Origin: Embleya scabrispora
GTDB taxonomy: Bacteria > Actinomycetota > Actinomycetes > Streptomycetales > Streptomycetaceae
Assembly (NCBI RefSeq): GCF_002024165.1
Contig: NZ_MWQN01000001.1
Location: forward strand, 6,448,001 to 6,512,000
DNA length: 64,000 nt
Reading direction: 5' to 3'
Part shown: positions 1 through 12,242 of the stretch, one piece after another
Position numbering within the stretch: position 1 is the first letter of the stretch
Layout: every line of letters starts with the position of its first letter
Notes under the pieces: generated by a model
Told to the model about the DNA's origin: nothing
Database searches by the model: none
What the model saw: the letters and a program-made list of their open reading frames with translations, nothing else
Position numbers and translations under genes: made by a program

Positions 1-2277
1 GGCACCGGCGAGCCGCAGGAGATCGTCTGCGGCGCGCGCAACTTCGAGGTCGACGACAAGGTCGTGGTGATCCTGCCGGGCGGCGTGCTGCCCGGCCCGT
101 TCGAGATCGCCGAGCGCAAGACCTACGGGCGCGTGTCGCGCGGGATGATCTGCTCGGCCCGCGAGCTGGGCATGGGCGACGACCACGACGGCATCATCGT
201 GCTGCCGATCGAGGCGCAGATCGGCGCGGACGCGATCGAACTGCTCGGCCTGGTCGACGAGGTGCTCGACATCGCGGTCACCCCCGACCGCGGCTACTGC
301 CTGTCGATGCGCGGCGTCGCCCGCGAGGCGGCGATCGCCTACGGGCAGCCGCTGCGCGACCCGGCGCTGCTGGACGTGCCCGACGCCAACGGGTACGGCT
401 ACCCGGTGCGGGTCGAGGACGCGGCCGGGTGCGACCGGTTCGTCGCGCGCACCGTGGTCGGCGTCGACCCCGACGCGCCGTCGCCGCTGTGGGTGCAGCG
501 CCGCGTGCAGATGAGCGGCATGCGGCCGATCTCGCTGGTCGTGGACGTGACCAACTACGTCATGCTCGAACTCGGCCAGCCGCTGCACGCCTACGACCGG
601 GCCCGCCTGCAGGGTCCGATCGTGGTGCGCCGTGCGCAGGCCGGCGAGAAGCTGACCACCCTTGACGACGCCGAGCGCACGCTCGACCCCGAGGACCTGC
701 TGATCTGCGACAACCGCGGACCGATCGGCCTCGCGGGCGTGATGGGCGGCGAGAGCACCGAGATCGGCGACCACACCACCGACATCGTGATCGAGGCCGC
801 GCACTTCGACCCGGTGGCCATCGCGCGCACCGCGCGCCGACACAGGCTGTCCTCGGAGGCGTCGCGCCGGTTCGAGCGCGGCGTGGACCCCGAGGCGGCC
901 CGCGCGGCGGCCCAGCGCGCGGTCGACCTGCTGGCCGCGCTCGGCGGCGAGCGGGCCCAGGCCGAGGCGGGCGTGACCGAGGTGGACGCGCCGCGCGAGC
1001 CGGTGCGGATCACCCTGGCCGCCGACCACGCGGCCAAGGTCGCGGGCGTGCCCTACACCCGCGAGACGGTGGCCCAGCGGCTGCAGGAGGTGGGCTGCTC
1101 GGTCGAGGGCATCGACACGCTCACCGTCGCCCCGCCGACCTGGCGGCCCGACCTGACCGACCCCAACGACCTGGCCGAAGAGGTCATCCGGTTGGAGGGC
1201 TACGACCGGGTGCCCGCCACGCTGCCGCAGGTGCCGGCCGGCCGAGGGCTGACCGCCGACCAGCGGCGCCGGCGCCGGCTGGGCCGGGCCCTGGCGGGCG
1301 CGGGCTACACCGAGGTGCTGAACTACCCGTTCCTGGGGCAGAGCGCGTTCGACGACCTCGGCCTGGCCGAGGACGACGCGCGGCGGCGCACGGTGGTGCT
1401 GGTCAACCCGATCTCCGAGGAGGAGCCGGCGCTGCGCACCACGCTGCTGCCGGGTCTGCTGGACACGCTGCGCCGCAACCTCGGGCGCGGCAACGCCGAC
1501 CTCGCGCTGTTCGAGTCGGGTGTGGTCTTCCGGCCGAACGCCTCGACCCCGCCCGCGCCCGCGCTCGCCGTGGACCGGCGGCCGAGCGAGGCGGAACTGG
1601 ACGCGCTGGCCGCGGCGTTGCCGCACCAGCCGCAGCGGATCGCGGTCGTGCTGTCCGGAGAGCGCGAGCGCTCCGGGTGGTGGGGCAAGGGCAGGCCGCA
1701 GATCTGGGCGGATGCGATCGAGGCCGCGCGGGTGGTGGCGGACGCCGTCGGGGTCGAGCTGACCGTGCGGGCGGATCGGCACGAGCCGTGGCATCCCGGG
1801 CGCTGCGCCGCGCTGGTGGCGACCGCGCCGGACGGGAGCGAGCGGGTCGTCGGGCACGCCGGCGAGCTGCACCCGAGGGTACTCAAGACGCTGCACCTGC
1901 CGGAGCGGGTCGGCGCGATGGAGTTGGACCTGGACCTGCTCGCCGCCGACCTGGACGGGGAGCACGCGGTCCAGGCCGGGCACGTCTCCTCCTACCCGCC
2001 GGCCACCCAGGACGTGGCGCTCGTGGTGCCCGACTCGGTGCCGGCCGCCGCGGTGCAGGCCGCGCTGGTCGAGGGAGCCGGGGCGCTGCTCGAATCGGTG
2101 CGCCTGTTCGACGTGTACACCGGCTCGCAGGTCGGCGAGGGCAGCAAGTCGCTGGCCTACGCGCTGCGCTTCCGGGCGGAGGACCGCACGCTCACGGTCG
2201 AGGAGGCGACGGCCGCGCGGGACGCGGCGGTGGCGCTCGCGGCGGAGCGGACCGGGGCGGTGCTGCGCGGGGCGTGA
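1..2277 (+). CDS. pheT: Phenylalanyl-tRNA synthetase beta subunit, 5' end outside window
   Basis: Beta chain of the cytoplasmic alpha2-beta2 phenylalanyl-tRNA synthetase, which charges tRNA-Phe. The frame is open from the first base, so the start lies upstream; 758 residues are present of the usual 820-840. Visible in order: the end of the N-terminal tRNA-binding domain ([15 protein letters not shown]), the B3/B4 editing domain with the VMGGE and [11 protein letters not shown] motifs (roughly residues 160-310), the B5 domain, the catalytic-like core, and the C-terminal FDX-ACB anticodon-binding domain starting near [14 protein letters not shown]. pheS is expected just upstream. A strong hairpin follows the stop codon, so the gene ends its transcription unit. 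No frame damage is seen. Confidence 0.97.
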   Translation, partial: GTGEPQEIVCGARNFEVDDKVVVILPGGVLPGPFEIAERKTYGRVSRGMICSARELGMGDDHDGIIVLPIEAQIGADAIELLGLVDEVLDIAVTPDRGYCLSMRGVAREAAIAYGQPLRDPALLDVPDANGYGYPVRVEDAAGCDRFVARTVVGVDPDAPSPLWVQRRVQMSGMRPISLVVDVTNYVMLELGQPLHAYDRARLQGPIVVRRAQAGEKLTTLDDAERTLDPEDLLICDNRGPIGLAGVMGGESTEIGDHTTDIVIEAAHFDPVAIARTARRHRLSSEASRRFERGVDPEAARAAAQRAVDLLAALGGERAQAEAGVTEVDAPREPVRITLAADHAAKVAGVPYTRETVAQRLQEVGCSVEGIDTLTVAPPTWRPDLTDPNDLAEEVIRLEGYDRVPATLPQVPAGRGLTADQRRRRRLGRALAGAGYTEVLNYPFLGQSAFDDLGLAEDDARRRTVVLVNPISEEEPALRTTLLPGLLDTLRRNLGRGNADLALFESGVVFRPNASTPPAPALAVDRRPSEAELDALAAALPHQPQRIAVVLSGERERSGWWGKGRPQIWADAIEAARVVADAVGVELTVRADRHEPWHPGRCAALVATAPDGSERVVGHAGELHPRVLKTLHLPERVGAMELDLDLLAADLDGEHAVQAGHVSSYPPATQDVALVVPDSVPAAAVQAALVEGAGALLESVRLFDVYTGSQVGEGSKSLAYALRFRAEDRTLTVEEATAARDAAVALAAERTGAVLRGA

Positions 2278-2301
2278 CGCCTCGCGCCGGATCGGTCGAC
2301 G

Positions 2302-2334
2302 TGGGCCCGCACACCGTGACGGTGTGCGGGCCCA
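2302..2334 (+). terminator. Terminator hairpin after pheT
   Basis: Perfect 14-bp inverted repeat (TGGGCCCGCACACC and its complement) around a 5-nt loop, 25 nt after the pheT stop codon. There is no long T-run, which is common in GC-rich actinomycetes. It also faces the 3' end of the minus-strand glycosyltransferase and may work in both directions. Confidence 0.8.
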
Positions 2335-2356
2335 TTCGCATGTGCGGGGTCGCCGG

Positions 2357-4243
2357 TCAGGGGCGGGCGGGGGCGGTCGGCAGGATGCCCGGGGCCAGGA
2401 CGTCGACGCCGCAGATCTCCTTGGCGGCGGCGATCGGGTCGTTGGGGAAGCGGAAGGACGTGCGGCGCACGGCGCCGGTGAGGTTGGCGACGAAGCGGTT
2501 CCGGGTCAGCGGGGCGTGGGTCGAGTCCAGCAGTTCCTTGAGCCGGCCACGGTGCGTGTCGCCGCAGGTGAGGGTGTAGCGGGCGGCGGCGATGCGGATC
2601 GGGTCGATGCCCGGGGGTGGCGGGGCGGCCGGGTCGGCGTATTGGGCGAGCACCCAGGCCGGGTCGATCTGCTTCTCGTGCCCGGGGCGGCCGCGGGTGG
2701 ACAGCCGTACGTGCGCGGCGAGCGGATAGGCCAGGCCCAGGTCGTCGAGGGCGACGCCGGTGAGCGGGACGGCCGCGCCGAGCATGCCCAGCGAGGGCCA
2801 CATCGCCACGATCGGCGCGGCGAGGTCCGGGCGCAGCGGGGCGTTGAAGGCGTGCGTGGGGGAGCGGTCGACCAGGGTGTGTCGGTATCCCGCGCGGGGA
2901 CCGCGGACGACGGTGGGGAAGCCGGGGTAGCCGTCGACGAAGGCGTCGGCGGTGACGGGGTTGGCCACCCCCAGGACGGAGGTGTAGAAGCCGCGTTCGT
3001 CGGCGATGCCTTTCGGGCCGATGCCGTCGTAGGGGACCCGGAAGGCGGATGCGCACAGCAGGGCCCACGCGGCCAGGGCGGCCACGGCGGGGATCGCGAG
3101 CCGGCTCGCCGGGACCACCAGGATCGGCAGGAGCAGCAGGAACAGGCCCGGGAGCAGCATCCGGGCGTGCATGAAGTCGCCGCCGACACGGACCACGTAG
3201 AGCAGCGTGGCGAGGCCGCACAGGACGGGGGCCGCGTAGAGGGTGCGGCGGACGCGGGTGTGGGGGGTCGTCGTCGCGGTGGTGGGGGCGGTGCGGTGTC
3301 GGGTGAGCACGCCGGCGGTGCCGAGGGCGGCGAGGGCGAGCAGGGGCAGCCACAGGTGGTACGGGTCGGCCAGGTCGCGGACGTAGGCCCAGCCCCGGGT
3401 CCAGTCGCTTGCGCCGGCCTCCTTGGTGATCGCGGGCAGGGGGAGCAGGACGCCGTAGTAGCCCATGCGGAAGATCTCGTAGGCCAGCGGGAGCGCGGTC
3501 GCGGCGGCGGTGAGGGCCGCCGCGCGGCGGGGGCGTGGGCGATGGATCAGGGCGAGGGCGGTCAGGAAGCCGAGCGTGGCGATGGCCAGGTCGGGGCGGA
3601 CCAGCGGGCCGAGGCCGGCCAGGACGGCGAGGCCGGATGCGCGGTGGGTGTGCGGGCGTGGGTGCGGGCGGGTGCGCGGGTCGGCGGCGAGCCGTACGAG
3701 CAGCCACCAGCAGCCGGCGATCCACAGGGTGGTCAGGCCGGTTTCGAGACCGGAGGTGGCGAAGTCCCAGGTCGGCGGCAGGGCGAGCAGGATCAGGGCG
3801 CCGCAGGGGAGCAGGCGGGTGTGTCCGGCGGCGGGCAGGTACAGGCGGCGGCCGGCGTCGGCGGCGAGGAACCAGCCGAGTACGGCGCACAGCAGGCCGA
3901 GGCGCACGGCCAGGGGCGCGGGGTCCTGGCCGGTGAGGCGGGTCGCGGCGACCAGGAGCCACTGCCAGAGCGTGCCGGTGGCGGCCTCGGCGCGCTCGCC
4001 CGGGTTGAACACGGGGCCGTTGCCGGCCAGGATCTGCCGGACCGGGCGGGTGTAGATCAGGCCGTCGTCGCACAGCCAGCTGCGTCTGCCTCCGAGGACG
4101 GCGACGAACAGGGCGGGCAGCAGCACCGCGGCGATGTTCCACCGGGTGACGCGGCGAGGTGTGGGCGGGTGCGGGACCGGGGCGGGGGCGGGGCGGTCGG
4201 CGGGCGGTGGGTCCTGGTCGGTCGGGGTGGTGGTCAGGGTCAT
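2357..4243 (-). CDS. GT-C family membrane glycosyltransferase, AftB-like (paralogue 1 of 3)
   Basis: A 628-residue polytopic protein with about ten hydrophobic segments and a soluble C-terminal domain of about 200 residues. The first extracytoplasmic loop carries CDDGLIYTR followed by ILAGNGPVFNPGERAEA; an acidic pair in this loop is typical of GT-C enzymes that use polyprenyl-phosphate sugars, and the layout resembles the terminal arabinofuranosyltransferase AftB of mycobacteria. Other landmarks are DFATSGLETGL, EIFRMGYYG and GGDFMHARMLLPG. The C-terminus has the FRFPNDP block followed by Cys, shared with the two paralogues. The start is supported by GGAGG six nucleotides upstream. It diverges from the SDR gene. 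Donor and acceptor are unknown; a role in a cell-envelope glycan is inference. Confidence 0.72.
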   Translation of the reverse strand: MTLTTTPTDQDPPPADRPAPAPVPHPPTPRRVTRWNIAAVLLPALFVAVLGGRRSWLCDDGLIYTRPVRQILAGNGPVFNPGERAEAATGTLWQWLLVAATRLTGQDPAPLAVRLGLLCAVLGWFLAADAGRRLYLPAAGHTRLLPCGALILLALPPTWDFATSGLETGLTTLWIAGCWWLLVRLAADPRTRPHPRPHTHRASGLAVLAGLGPLVRPDLAIATLGFLTALALIHRPRPRRAAALTAAATALPLAYEIFRMGYYGVLLPLPAITKEAGASDWTRGWAYVRDLADPYHLWLPLLALAALGTAGVLTRHRTAPTTATTTPHTRVRRTLYAAPVLCGLATLLYVVRVGGDFMHARMLLPGLFLLLLPILVVPASRLAIPAVAALAAWALLCASAFRVPYDGIGPKGIADERGFYTSVLGVANPVTADAFVDGYPGFPTVVRGPRAGYRHTLVDRSPTHAFNAPLRPDLAAPIVAMWPSLGMLGAAVPLTGVALDDLGLAYPLAAHVRLSTRGRPGHEKQIDPAWVLAQYADPAAPPPPGIDPIRIAAARYTLTCGDTHRGRLKELLDSTHAPLTRNRFVANLTGAVRRTSFRFPNDPIAAAKEICGVDVLAPGILPTAPARP

Positions 4244-4320
4244 CGGCGGCCTCCGGGCGGGTCGGACGGCGCCGGTGGGTTCGTCCGTTCCGCCGGGCGC
4301 GCACCTCGTAGGGTGACGCC

Positions 4321-4995
4321 ATGAGTACTTACGTGATCACCGGTGCGGGTAGCGGTATCGGCGCGGAGATCGCCCGCCTGTTGCGGGAGGACGGTCACGA
4401 TCTGGTCGCGATCGTGCGGTCGGAGCGGCGGGCGGCGGATCTGGCGGGGCCCGGGGTGCGGACGGTGGTGGCCGACCTGGAGCGTCCGGAGACGATCGCG
4501 GCGGCGCTGGCGCCGTTGGCGGACGAGACGTTCGCGGGGCTGGTGCACAGTGCGGGCGTCGCGGAACTGGGCACGGTGGAGTCGACGGCCGTCGCGGTGT
4601 GGGCGCACACGCTGACCGTGAACGTGGTCGCGGTGGCGGAGGTGACGCGGGTGTTGTTGCCGGCGTTGCGGCGGGGGCGGGGCGATGTGGTGTTGCTGAA
4701 CAGCGGGGCGGGGTTGCGGACGAGTGCGGGGTGGACGGCGTACGCGGCGAGCAAGCACGCGTTGAAGGCGTTCGCGGACGGGTTGCGGGAGGAGGAGCCG
4801 GGGTTGCGGGTGACCAGTGTGTATCCGGGGCGGACGGCTACGGCGATGCAGCGTGGCGTGCGGGAGCAGGAGGGCGGGGCGTACGAGGGCTCGCGCTACA
4901 GCGATCCCGTGACGGTGGCGGGGGTCGTGGTGTCGGCGCTTGCGCTTCCGGGGGATTCGGCGGTCAACGACGTGTCGGTGCGGTCGCGGGGTTGA
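4321..4995 (+). CDS. Short-chain dehydrogenase/reductase
   Basis: A 224-residue classical SDR oxidoreductase. The NAD(P)-binding glycine motif is TGAGSGIG (residues 7-14); the catalytic Ser lies in NSGAG (Ser128) and the Tyr-Lys pair is YAASK (Tyr141, Lys145). The substrate cannot be told from sequence. The ATG is preceded by TAGGGT (4309-4314) with only six bases between, and no Shine-Dalgarno sequence, so the mRNA is probably leaderless. It diverges from GT-C paralogue 1 and its stop codon is followed 12 nt later by the first copy of a large repeat array. Length is slightly short for the family but the core is complete. Confidence 0.88.
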   Translation: MSTYVITGAGSGIGAEIARLLREDGHDLVAIVRSERRAADLAGPGVRTVVADLERPETIAAALAPLADETFAGLVHSAGVAELGTVESTAVAVWAHTLTVNVVAVAEVTRVLLPALRRGRGDVVLLNSGAGLRTSAGWTAYAASKHALKAFADGLREEEPGLRVTSVYPGRTATAMQRGVREQEGGAYEGSRYSDPVTVAGVVVSALALPGDSAVNDVSVRSRG

Positions 4996-5007
4996 CGTGA
5001 GGTCGTG

Positions 5008-5928
5008 GTCCTCAAACGCCGGACGGGCTTCTTTGGTCCGGTTCGGCCCCGGGGCCGGGCTGGGCCTTGTCCTCAAACGCCGGACGGGCTGGGGTTGGGT
5101 CCGGTTCGGCTTCGCGGCCGGTTGCGCCCTGTCCTGTCCTCGAGCGCCGGATGGGCTGGGGTTGGGTCCGATTCGGCTTCGCGGCCGGGCTGCGCCCCGC
5201 CTTGTCCTCAAGCGCCGGACGGGCTGATTGGGGACTCGGCTTTGGGGGGCGGGGTGCGTTCCTGCTTGTCCTCAAGCGCCGGACAGGCTGGGGTTGGGCC
5301 CGGTTCGGCTCCGGGGCCGGGCTGCGCCCCGCCTTGTCCTCAAGCGCCGGACGGGCTGATTGGGGACTCGGCTTTGGGGGGCGGGGTGCGTTCCTGCTTG
5401 TCCTCAAGCGCCGGACAGGCTGGGGTTGGGCCCGGTTCGGCTTCGGGGCCGGGCTGCGCCCCGCCTTGTCCTCAAGCGCCGGACGGGCTGATTGGGGACT
5501 CGGCTTTGGGGTGCGGGGTGCGTTCCTGCTTGTCCTCAAGCGCCGGACAGGCTGGGGTTGGGTCCGGTTCGGCTTCGGGGCCGGGCTGCGCCCCGCCTTG
5601 TCCTCAAGCGCCGGACGGGCTGATTGGGGACTCGGCTTTGGGGGGCGGGGTGCGTTCCTGCTTGTCCTGAAGCGCCGGACAGGCTGATTAGGGACTCCGC
5701 CTTGGGGGTCCGGCTGCGCTCCTGCCTGTCCTCAAGCGCCCGACGGGCTGATTGGGGGCGGGGTGCGTTCCTGCTTGTCCTCGAGCGCCGGATGGGCTGG
5801 GTTGGGCCCGGGTCGGCTTCGGGGCCGGGCTGTGCCCTGCCTTGTCCTTGAGCGCCGGACGGGCTGATTAGGGGCTCGGCTTGGGGGTTGGGCTGTGCTT
5901 CTGCTTGTTTTTGAGTGGTGGGTGGGCT
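5008..5928 (+). repeat. Array of 15 dispersed-repeat copies, including a 132-bp higher-order tandem
   Basis: Fifteen same-orientation copies of a 23-bp element with core TCAAGCGCCGGACGGGCTG start at 5008, 5069, 5136, 5204, 5268, 5336, 5400, 5468, 5532, 5600, 5664, 5728, 5777, 5844 and 5906 (the last is degenerate). From 5204 to about 5731 they form a 132-bp higher-order unit, just over three times, in which GGACGGGCTG and GGACAGGCTG versions alternate 68 and 64 bp apart. Spacers carry a small hairpin, GGGC-TGC-GCCC, before many copies. Because 132 is a multiple of three, several frames stay open, but the translations are pure repeats and I do not call a gene. The array lies between two convergent gene ends. 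Confidence 0.95.
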
Positions 5929-5937
5929 GGGTGGGGG

Positions 5938-7812
5938 TTAGCGGTTGGGGTTGTCTTTGGGGAGGATGTTTTTTTGGAGGACGTCTACGCCGCAGACCTT
6001 TTTGGCGGCTGTTACCGGGTCGTTGGGGAAGCGGAATGAGGTGCGGTCCCAGGCGCCGGTGAAGTTCTTTTTGAAGCGGCTCCAGGTCATGGGTTCTTGG
6101 ACCGAGTCCTGGAGTTCTTTGATGTTGCCGGTGTTGGTGTTGCCGCAGGTGAGGGCGTAGCGGGCGGCCTTGACGCGGATCGGGTCGATGCCCGGGGGGA
6201 GGACGGCGTCGGGGGAGGTGTACTGGGCGAAGACCCAGGCGATGTCGATTTCCTTCTCGTGGCCGGGGCGGCCCCGGGTGGTGAGTTCGACGTGTGCGGC
6301 CAGGGGATAGGCCAGGCCGAGGATGTCGACGGAGACGCCGTCGAGCGGGGTGTTCGCGCCGTTCATACCGAGGTTGGTCCATACCGTGGCGACCGGGGCG
6401 GGCAGGTTCGGGTCGAGGGCGGTGACGTAGAAGCCGTCGTACCAGGGGTAGACGATCACGTGCTTGTGGTCGGCGCGGGCGGCCCGGGCGGCGGCGGGGA
6501 AGCGTGGGTAGTTGGCCACGTACGAGTAGGCGGTGACCGGGTTGGCGACCTTGAGCGCGCCGATGTAGAAGGCGCGTTCGTCGGCGATGCCGCGCGGGCC
6601 GATGCCCTCGTAGGGCACCCGGAAGGCGGCCGCGCAGACCACGGCCCAGCCGATCAGCACGGTCGCGGCGGGTACCGCGAGCCGGTTCGCGGGGACCACG
6701 AGGATGGGCAGCAGCAGGGTGAACAGGCCGGGCAGCAACATCCGGGCGTGCATGAAGTCGCCGCCGACGCGGATCACGTAGAGGAGCATGACCAGGCCGC
6801 ACGCCACGGGGACGGCGAAGACGGTGATCCGGGCCCATCCGGCGCGGTCGATCGTGCGCGGGTCCAGCCGGGCGCGGGCGCGAGCGGGGTCGCGGTGTAC
6901 CCGGAATATCGCCTGGGCCAGGCCGCACGCGGCGAGTACGACGAACGGGATCCACAGGTGGTACGGCCCGGTCAGGTCGCGGACGTAGTCCCAACCCCGG
7001 GACCAGTCGCTCGCCGACGCCTCCTTGGTCACGGCGGGCAGCGGCAGCATGACGCCGTAGTAGCCCATCCGGAAGATCTCGTACAGCAGGGGGAGGGTGA
7101 ACGCGGTGCCGAACAGCGCGAGGGCACGGAGCGGGCGGGGGCGGTGGATCACGGCGAGCGCGATCAGGAACCCGAGGGTGGCGATGGCCAGGTCGGGGCG
7201 GACCGTCGGGCCCAGGCCCGCGACGAAGGCCAGCGCGTAGGCGATGCGGGCGCGCGGGTCGTGCGGGAGGCGGACCAGGAGCCACCAGCAGCCGGCGGTC
7301 CACAACGTGGTCAGCCCGGTTTCCAGGCCGGAGGTGGCGAAGTCCCACACCGGCGGCAGCGCGAGCAGGGCGATCACGCCGAACGGCACCAGCAGGGGCA
7401 CGCGCGCGGTGCGTTCGTGCAGCCGACGGGTGGCCTGGAGCGCGAGGACGTAGCCGGCGGTGGTGCACAGCAGGCCCAGGTAGACCGCGAGACGGCCGAC
7501 GTCGCTCTGGGTGATCCAGGACGCGAGCACCAGAATCCACTGCCACAGCGTGCTCGTGGAGGACTCGGCGCGTTCGCCCACGTTGAACACGGGGCCGTTG
7601 CCGGCCAGGATCTGGCGCACGGTGCGGGTGAAGATCAGGCCGTCGTCGCTGATCCAGCGTCGGCGCCAGCCCAGGATCAGCACGATCAGGGCGGGCGTCA
7701 GCACCATCGCGAGGTTCCAGCGGGCCGTGCCGCGGGTGGACGGGCCGTCCTCGGGGGGATCGGCCCGTCGCCCGAAGCGCGAGCGCCCGGACAGCACACT
7801 CACGAGGCTCAT
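5938..7812 (-). CDS. GT-C family membrane glycosyltransferase, AftB-like (paralogue 2 of 3)
   Basis: A 624-residue polytopic membrane protein closely related to paralogue 1: ISDDGLIFTRTVRQILAG in the first loop, FNVGERAESSTSTLWQW, DFATSGLETGL, EIFRMGYYGVMLPLPAVTKE, and VGGDFMHARMLLPG. The soluble C-terminal half ends with the shared FRFPNDP block and a Cys-Gly. It probably acts on the outer face of the membrane on a lipid-linked sugar donor, as GT-C enzymes do. The start has GGAG about ten bases upstream. It sits 79 bp downstream of paralogue 3 in the same direction and may be cotranscribed with it. The 3' end runs up to the repeat array. Confidence 0.74.
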   Translation of the reverse strand: MSLVSVLSGRSRFGRRADPPEDGPSTRGTARWNLAMVLTPALIVLILGWRRRWISDDGLIFTRTVRQILAGNGPVFNVGERAESSTSTLWQWILVLASWITQSDVGRLAVYLGLLCTTAGYVLALQATRRLHERTARVPLLVPFGVIALLALPPVWDFATSGLETGLTTLWTAGCWWLLVRLPHDPRARIAYALAFVAGLGPTVRPDLAIATLGFLIALAVIHRPRPLRALALFGTAFTLPLLYEIFRMGYYGVMLPLPAVTKEASASDWSRGWDYVRDLTGPYHLWIPFVVLAACGLAQAIFRVHRDPARARARLDPRTIDRAGWARITVFAVPVACGLVMLLYVIRVGGDFMHARMLLPGLFTLLLPILVVPANRLAVPAATVLIGWAVVCAAAFRVPYEGIGPRGIADERAFYIGALKVANPVTAYSYVANYPRFPAAARAARADHKHVIVYPWYDGFYVTALDPNLPAPVATVWTNLGMNGANTPLDGVSVDILGLAYPLAAHVELTTRGRPGHEKEIDIAWVFAQYTSPDAVLPPGIDPIRVKAARYALTCGNTNTGNIKELQDSVQEPMTWSRFKKNFTGAWDRTSFRFPNDPVTAAKKVCGVDVLQKNILPKDNPNR

Positions 7813-7891
7813 GGTTCGTTGACTCCAGTCGGGGCGGGCGGGCCGTCCACACCATAACCACTGATGATCGACCGCCGGACCGATGACGGGC

Positions 7892-9823
7892 TCAGGAGGG
7901 CGAGCAGAATTTCTTCTCGGCCTCGATCGGGTTGGCCGGGATCCGCAGCTTGGTTCGGTCCACGGCGCCGGTCAGGTTCTTCCAAAAGCGCGACGCGGAC
8001 ATCGGTTCGCCGACCGAGTCGACGAGTTCGGCGAGGTCGCCGCAGCGCAGTGCGGCCCGGGCGGCGCGGATGTCCTCCTGGGTGGCCGCGTCCGGCGGGA
8101 CCAGCGCGTCGCCCGCCGGGTCGACGTAGAGCGCGACGTTCCAGGCGAACGGCAGCAGCTTCTTGTGGCCGGCGGCGGTGTGCCGGGTCTCGGTGATGTG
8201 CGCGCCGACGGTGTTGGACAGGCCCCACACGTCGACCACGATCCCGCCGAGCGGGGTGATCGAGCCGCCGACTCCGAGCCGGCCGATGACCAGGCCCTTG
8301 TCGTGGTCGAGGTCGGTGCGCAGCGGCAGCGGCGGCACCTTCATGTAGTTGGGGTCCACGAAGAGAAGACGTTCGCCGGTGGCCTTTTCGTTGCGGAACG
8401 CCTCTTCTATCGTCGGCAGCGTCCGGATGTGCGCTTCCTCGGTGGTGGGGTTGTCGGTCCTGGTCCACGCGGCGTAGGTGTCGCGCTCGTTCCAGACCTG
8501 GTTGCCGTTGCCGTCGGGGGCCGGCGTGGTGATCACGCCGGAGCGCAGCGTGCTGCCGCAGACCACCGCCCAGACCGCGACCAGCACGATGACGGGGGTC
8601 ACGAGCCGGTCCAGCGGGGCGAGCAGCAGCGGGAGCAGGACAAGGAGCAGTACGGGCAGCCACATGCGGCCGTGCATGAAGTCGCCGCCGACCTTGAGCA
8701 CGTACACGGTCTGGCCCAGCGCGGCGACCAGGGGGGTGCCGATGACGATCCAGGTGCGCCGGTCGGCGGGGCGGCGCCGGGTGAGCGCGAGGGCGACCGC
8801 GACCACGATCAGGATCATCGGGATCCACAGGTAATACGGCTTCATGTAGTCGGTCAGGTAGTCCCAGCCGCGGCCCCACAAGGATCCCGACGCCTCCTTG
8901 GTGAGGGCGGGCATCGGGAAGATCAGGCCGTAGTAGCCCATCCGGAAGATCTCGTAGGCGGCGGGCAGGAACCCGGCGCAGGCGAGCATCGCCAGGGCCT
9001 TGGGCCAGCGGGCGCCGATCAGCAGGAACTGGGCGACGAGCAGGATCACCATGGTCAGGCCCAGGTCGGGGCGGACCAGGGGGCCCAGGCCGAACCAGAA
9101 GGACAGGGCGAGGGTGTGCCGGGTGGTGTGGGTGCCGACCGGGCGCAGCCAGGTGCCGATGAGCAACCACCACGACAGGCCGATCCAGAACAGGATCAGG
9201 CCGGTCTCCATGCCGGCGGTGGCGAAGTCCCACACGGAGGGCACGGCGATGAACACGAGCACGCCGGCGGGCAGCAGGAGCCGGGTGACCGCCAGGCCGC
9301 GGAAGAGCCGGCGGGTGCCGTCCAGGGACAACCACAGGCCGGCGACCGACAGGATCAGGCCGGTGTAGACGGCGGTGGGCGCGTAGTCGAACGGGGTGAT
9401 GCCGCCGAGCAGCGCGAGCAGCCATTGCCACAGCGTGCTCGTGGAGGTCTCCACGCGTTCGCCGGCGCTGTAGACGGGGCCGTTGCCGGCCAGGATCTCG
9501 CGGACCGCGCGGGTGAAGATGAGGCCGTCGTCGGTGATCCAGCGCTGGTGCCAGCCCATGATCGCGAAGACCAGCGTGGGCAGGCCCAGGGCGAGCAGAT
9601 CCGGCAGTGGGACGCGGGCGCGCCTGCGCTCGGCGGTGGGCCGGGTCGGCGCGGCCGGAGTGTCCGCGGTGCCCGCCTCGGGAGCCGATGGGGGCTCGCC
9701 GGTCGGGGACTGTAGGTCCGGGTCGGCGACGCGTGCGGCGTCGGCGGGCCCGGAGGTGCCGGGGGGAGGGGTCACGTGGTCTCGTTCGTTTCCTGGGCCG
9801 GGGGCGCCCGCCGTCTGCTGCAC
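7892..9823 (-). CDS. GT-C family membrane glycosyltransferase, AftB-like (paralogue 3 of 3)
   Basis: A 643-residue polytopic protein, the most diverged of the three. It keeps ITDDGLIFTRAVREILAG, the GERVETSTSTLWQW segment, DFATAGMETGL, EIFRMGYYGLIFPMPALTKE and the VGGDFMHGRMWLP motif, but its C-terminus reads LRIPANPIEAEKKFC rather than the FRFPNDP form. A Pro/Ala/Thr-rich cytoplasmic N-terminal tail of about 70 residues precedes the first membrane span. The start is uncertain: the GTG used here has a weak ribosome site, and another GTG at 9775 is possible. First gene of the likely paralogue 3-2 transcription unit; divergent from argC. The acceptor glycan is unknown. Confidence 0.72.
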   Translation of the reverse strand: MQQTAGAPGPGNERDHVTPPPGTSGPADAARVADPDLQSPTGEPPSAPEAGTADTPAAPTRPTAERRRARVPLPDLLALGLPTLVFAIMGWHQRWITDDGLIFTRAVREILAGNGPVYSAGERVETSTSTLWQWLLALLGGITPFDYAPTAVYTGLILSVAGLWLSLDGTRRLFRGLAVTRLLLPAGVLVFIAVPSVWDFATAGMETGLILFWIGLSWWLLIGTWLRPVGTHTTRHTLALSFWFGLGPLVRPDLGLTMVILLVAQFLLIGARWPKALAMLACAGFLPAAYEIFRMGYYGLIFPMPALTKEASGSLWGRGWDYLTDYMKPYYLWIPMILIVVAVALALTRRRPADRRTWIVIGTPLVAALGQTVYVLKVGGDFMHGRMWLPVLLLVLLPLLLAPLDRLVTPVIVLVAVWAVVCGSTLRSGVITTPAPDGNGNQVWNERDTYAAWTRTDNPTTEEAHIRTLPTIEEAFRNEKATGERLLFVDPNYMKVPPLPLRTDLDHDKGLVIGRLGVGGSITPLGGIVVDVWGLSNTVGAHITETRHTAAGHKKLLPFAWNVALYVDPAGDALVPPDAATQEDIRAARAALRCGDLAELVDSVGEPMSASRFWKNLTGAVDRTKLRIPANPIEAEKKFCSPS

Positions 9824-9977
9824 GTCGCTGCCGTCCCGCCGGCCGTCGACCGCCCGCCGGGGGGCGCGTATCCGAAGTCCGCTGATCCTAACGCACCGGC
9901 ATGCGCCCTATCGGCTGGCCCGGGGGCGGGGAAGGCTTGCCCGGAGCGGCCTCGGGGCGGGCGGTCACCCAACGTAC

Positions 9978-12210
<2,233 letters not shown>

Positions 12211-12242
12211 CCGGTACCGACAGCCAGACGAGGGGGAGCGGG

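Noticed and set aside
5005-5687. Open frames of about 200 codons through the repeat array
   Set aside because: They exist in several frames only because the unit is a multiple of three and stop-free; no ribosome site or non-repetitive sequence.
5008-5928. CRISPR-like array of regularly spaced 23-bp repeats
   Set aside because: Spacers are themselves repeated, lengths vary from 26 to 45 bp in blocks, the element recurs elsewhere in the window, and no cas genes are present.
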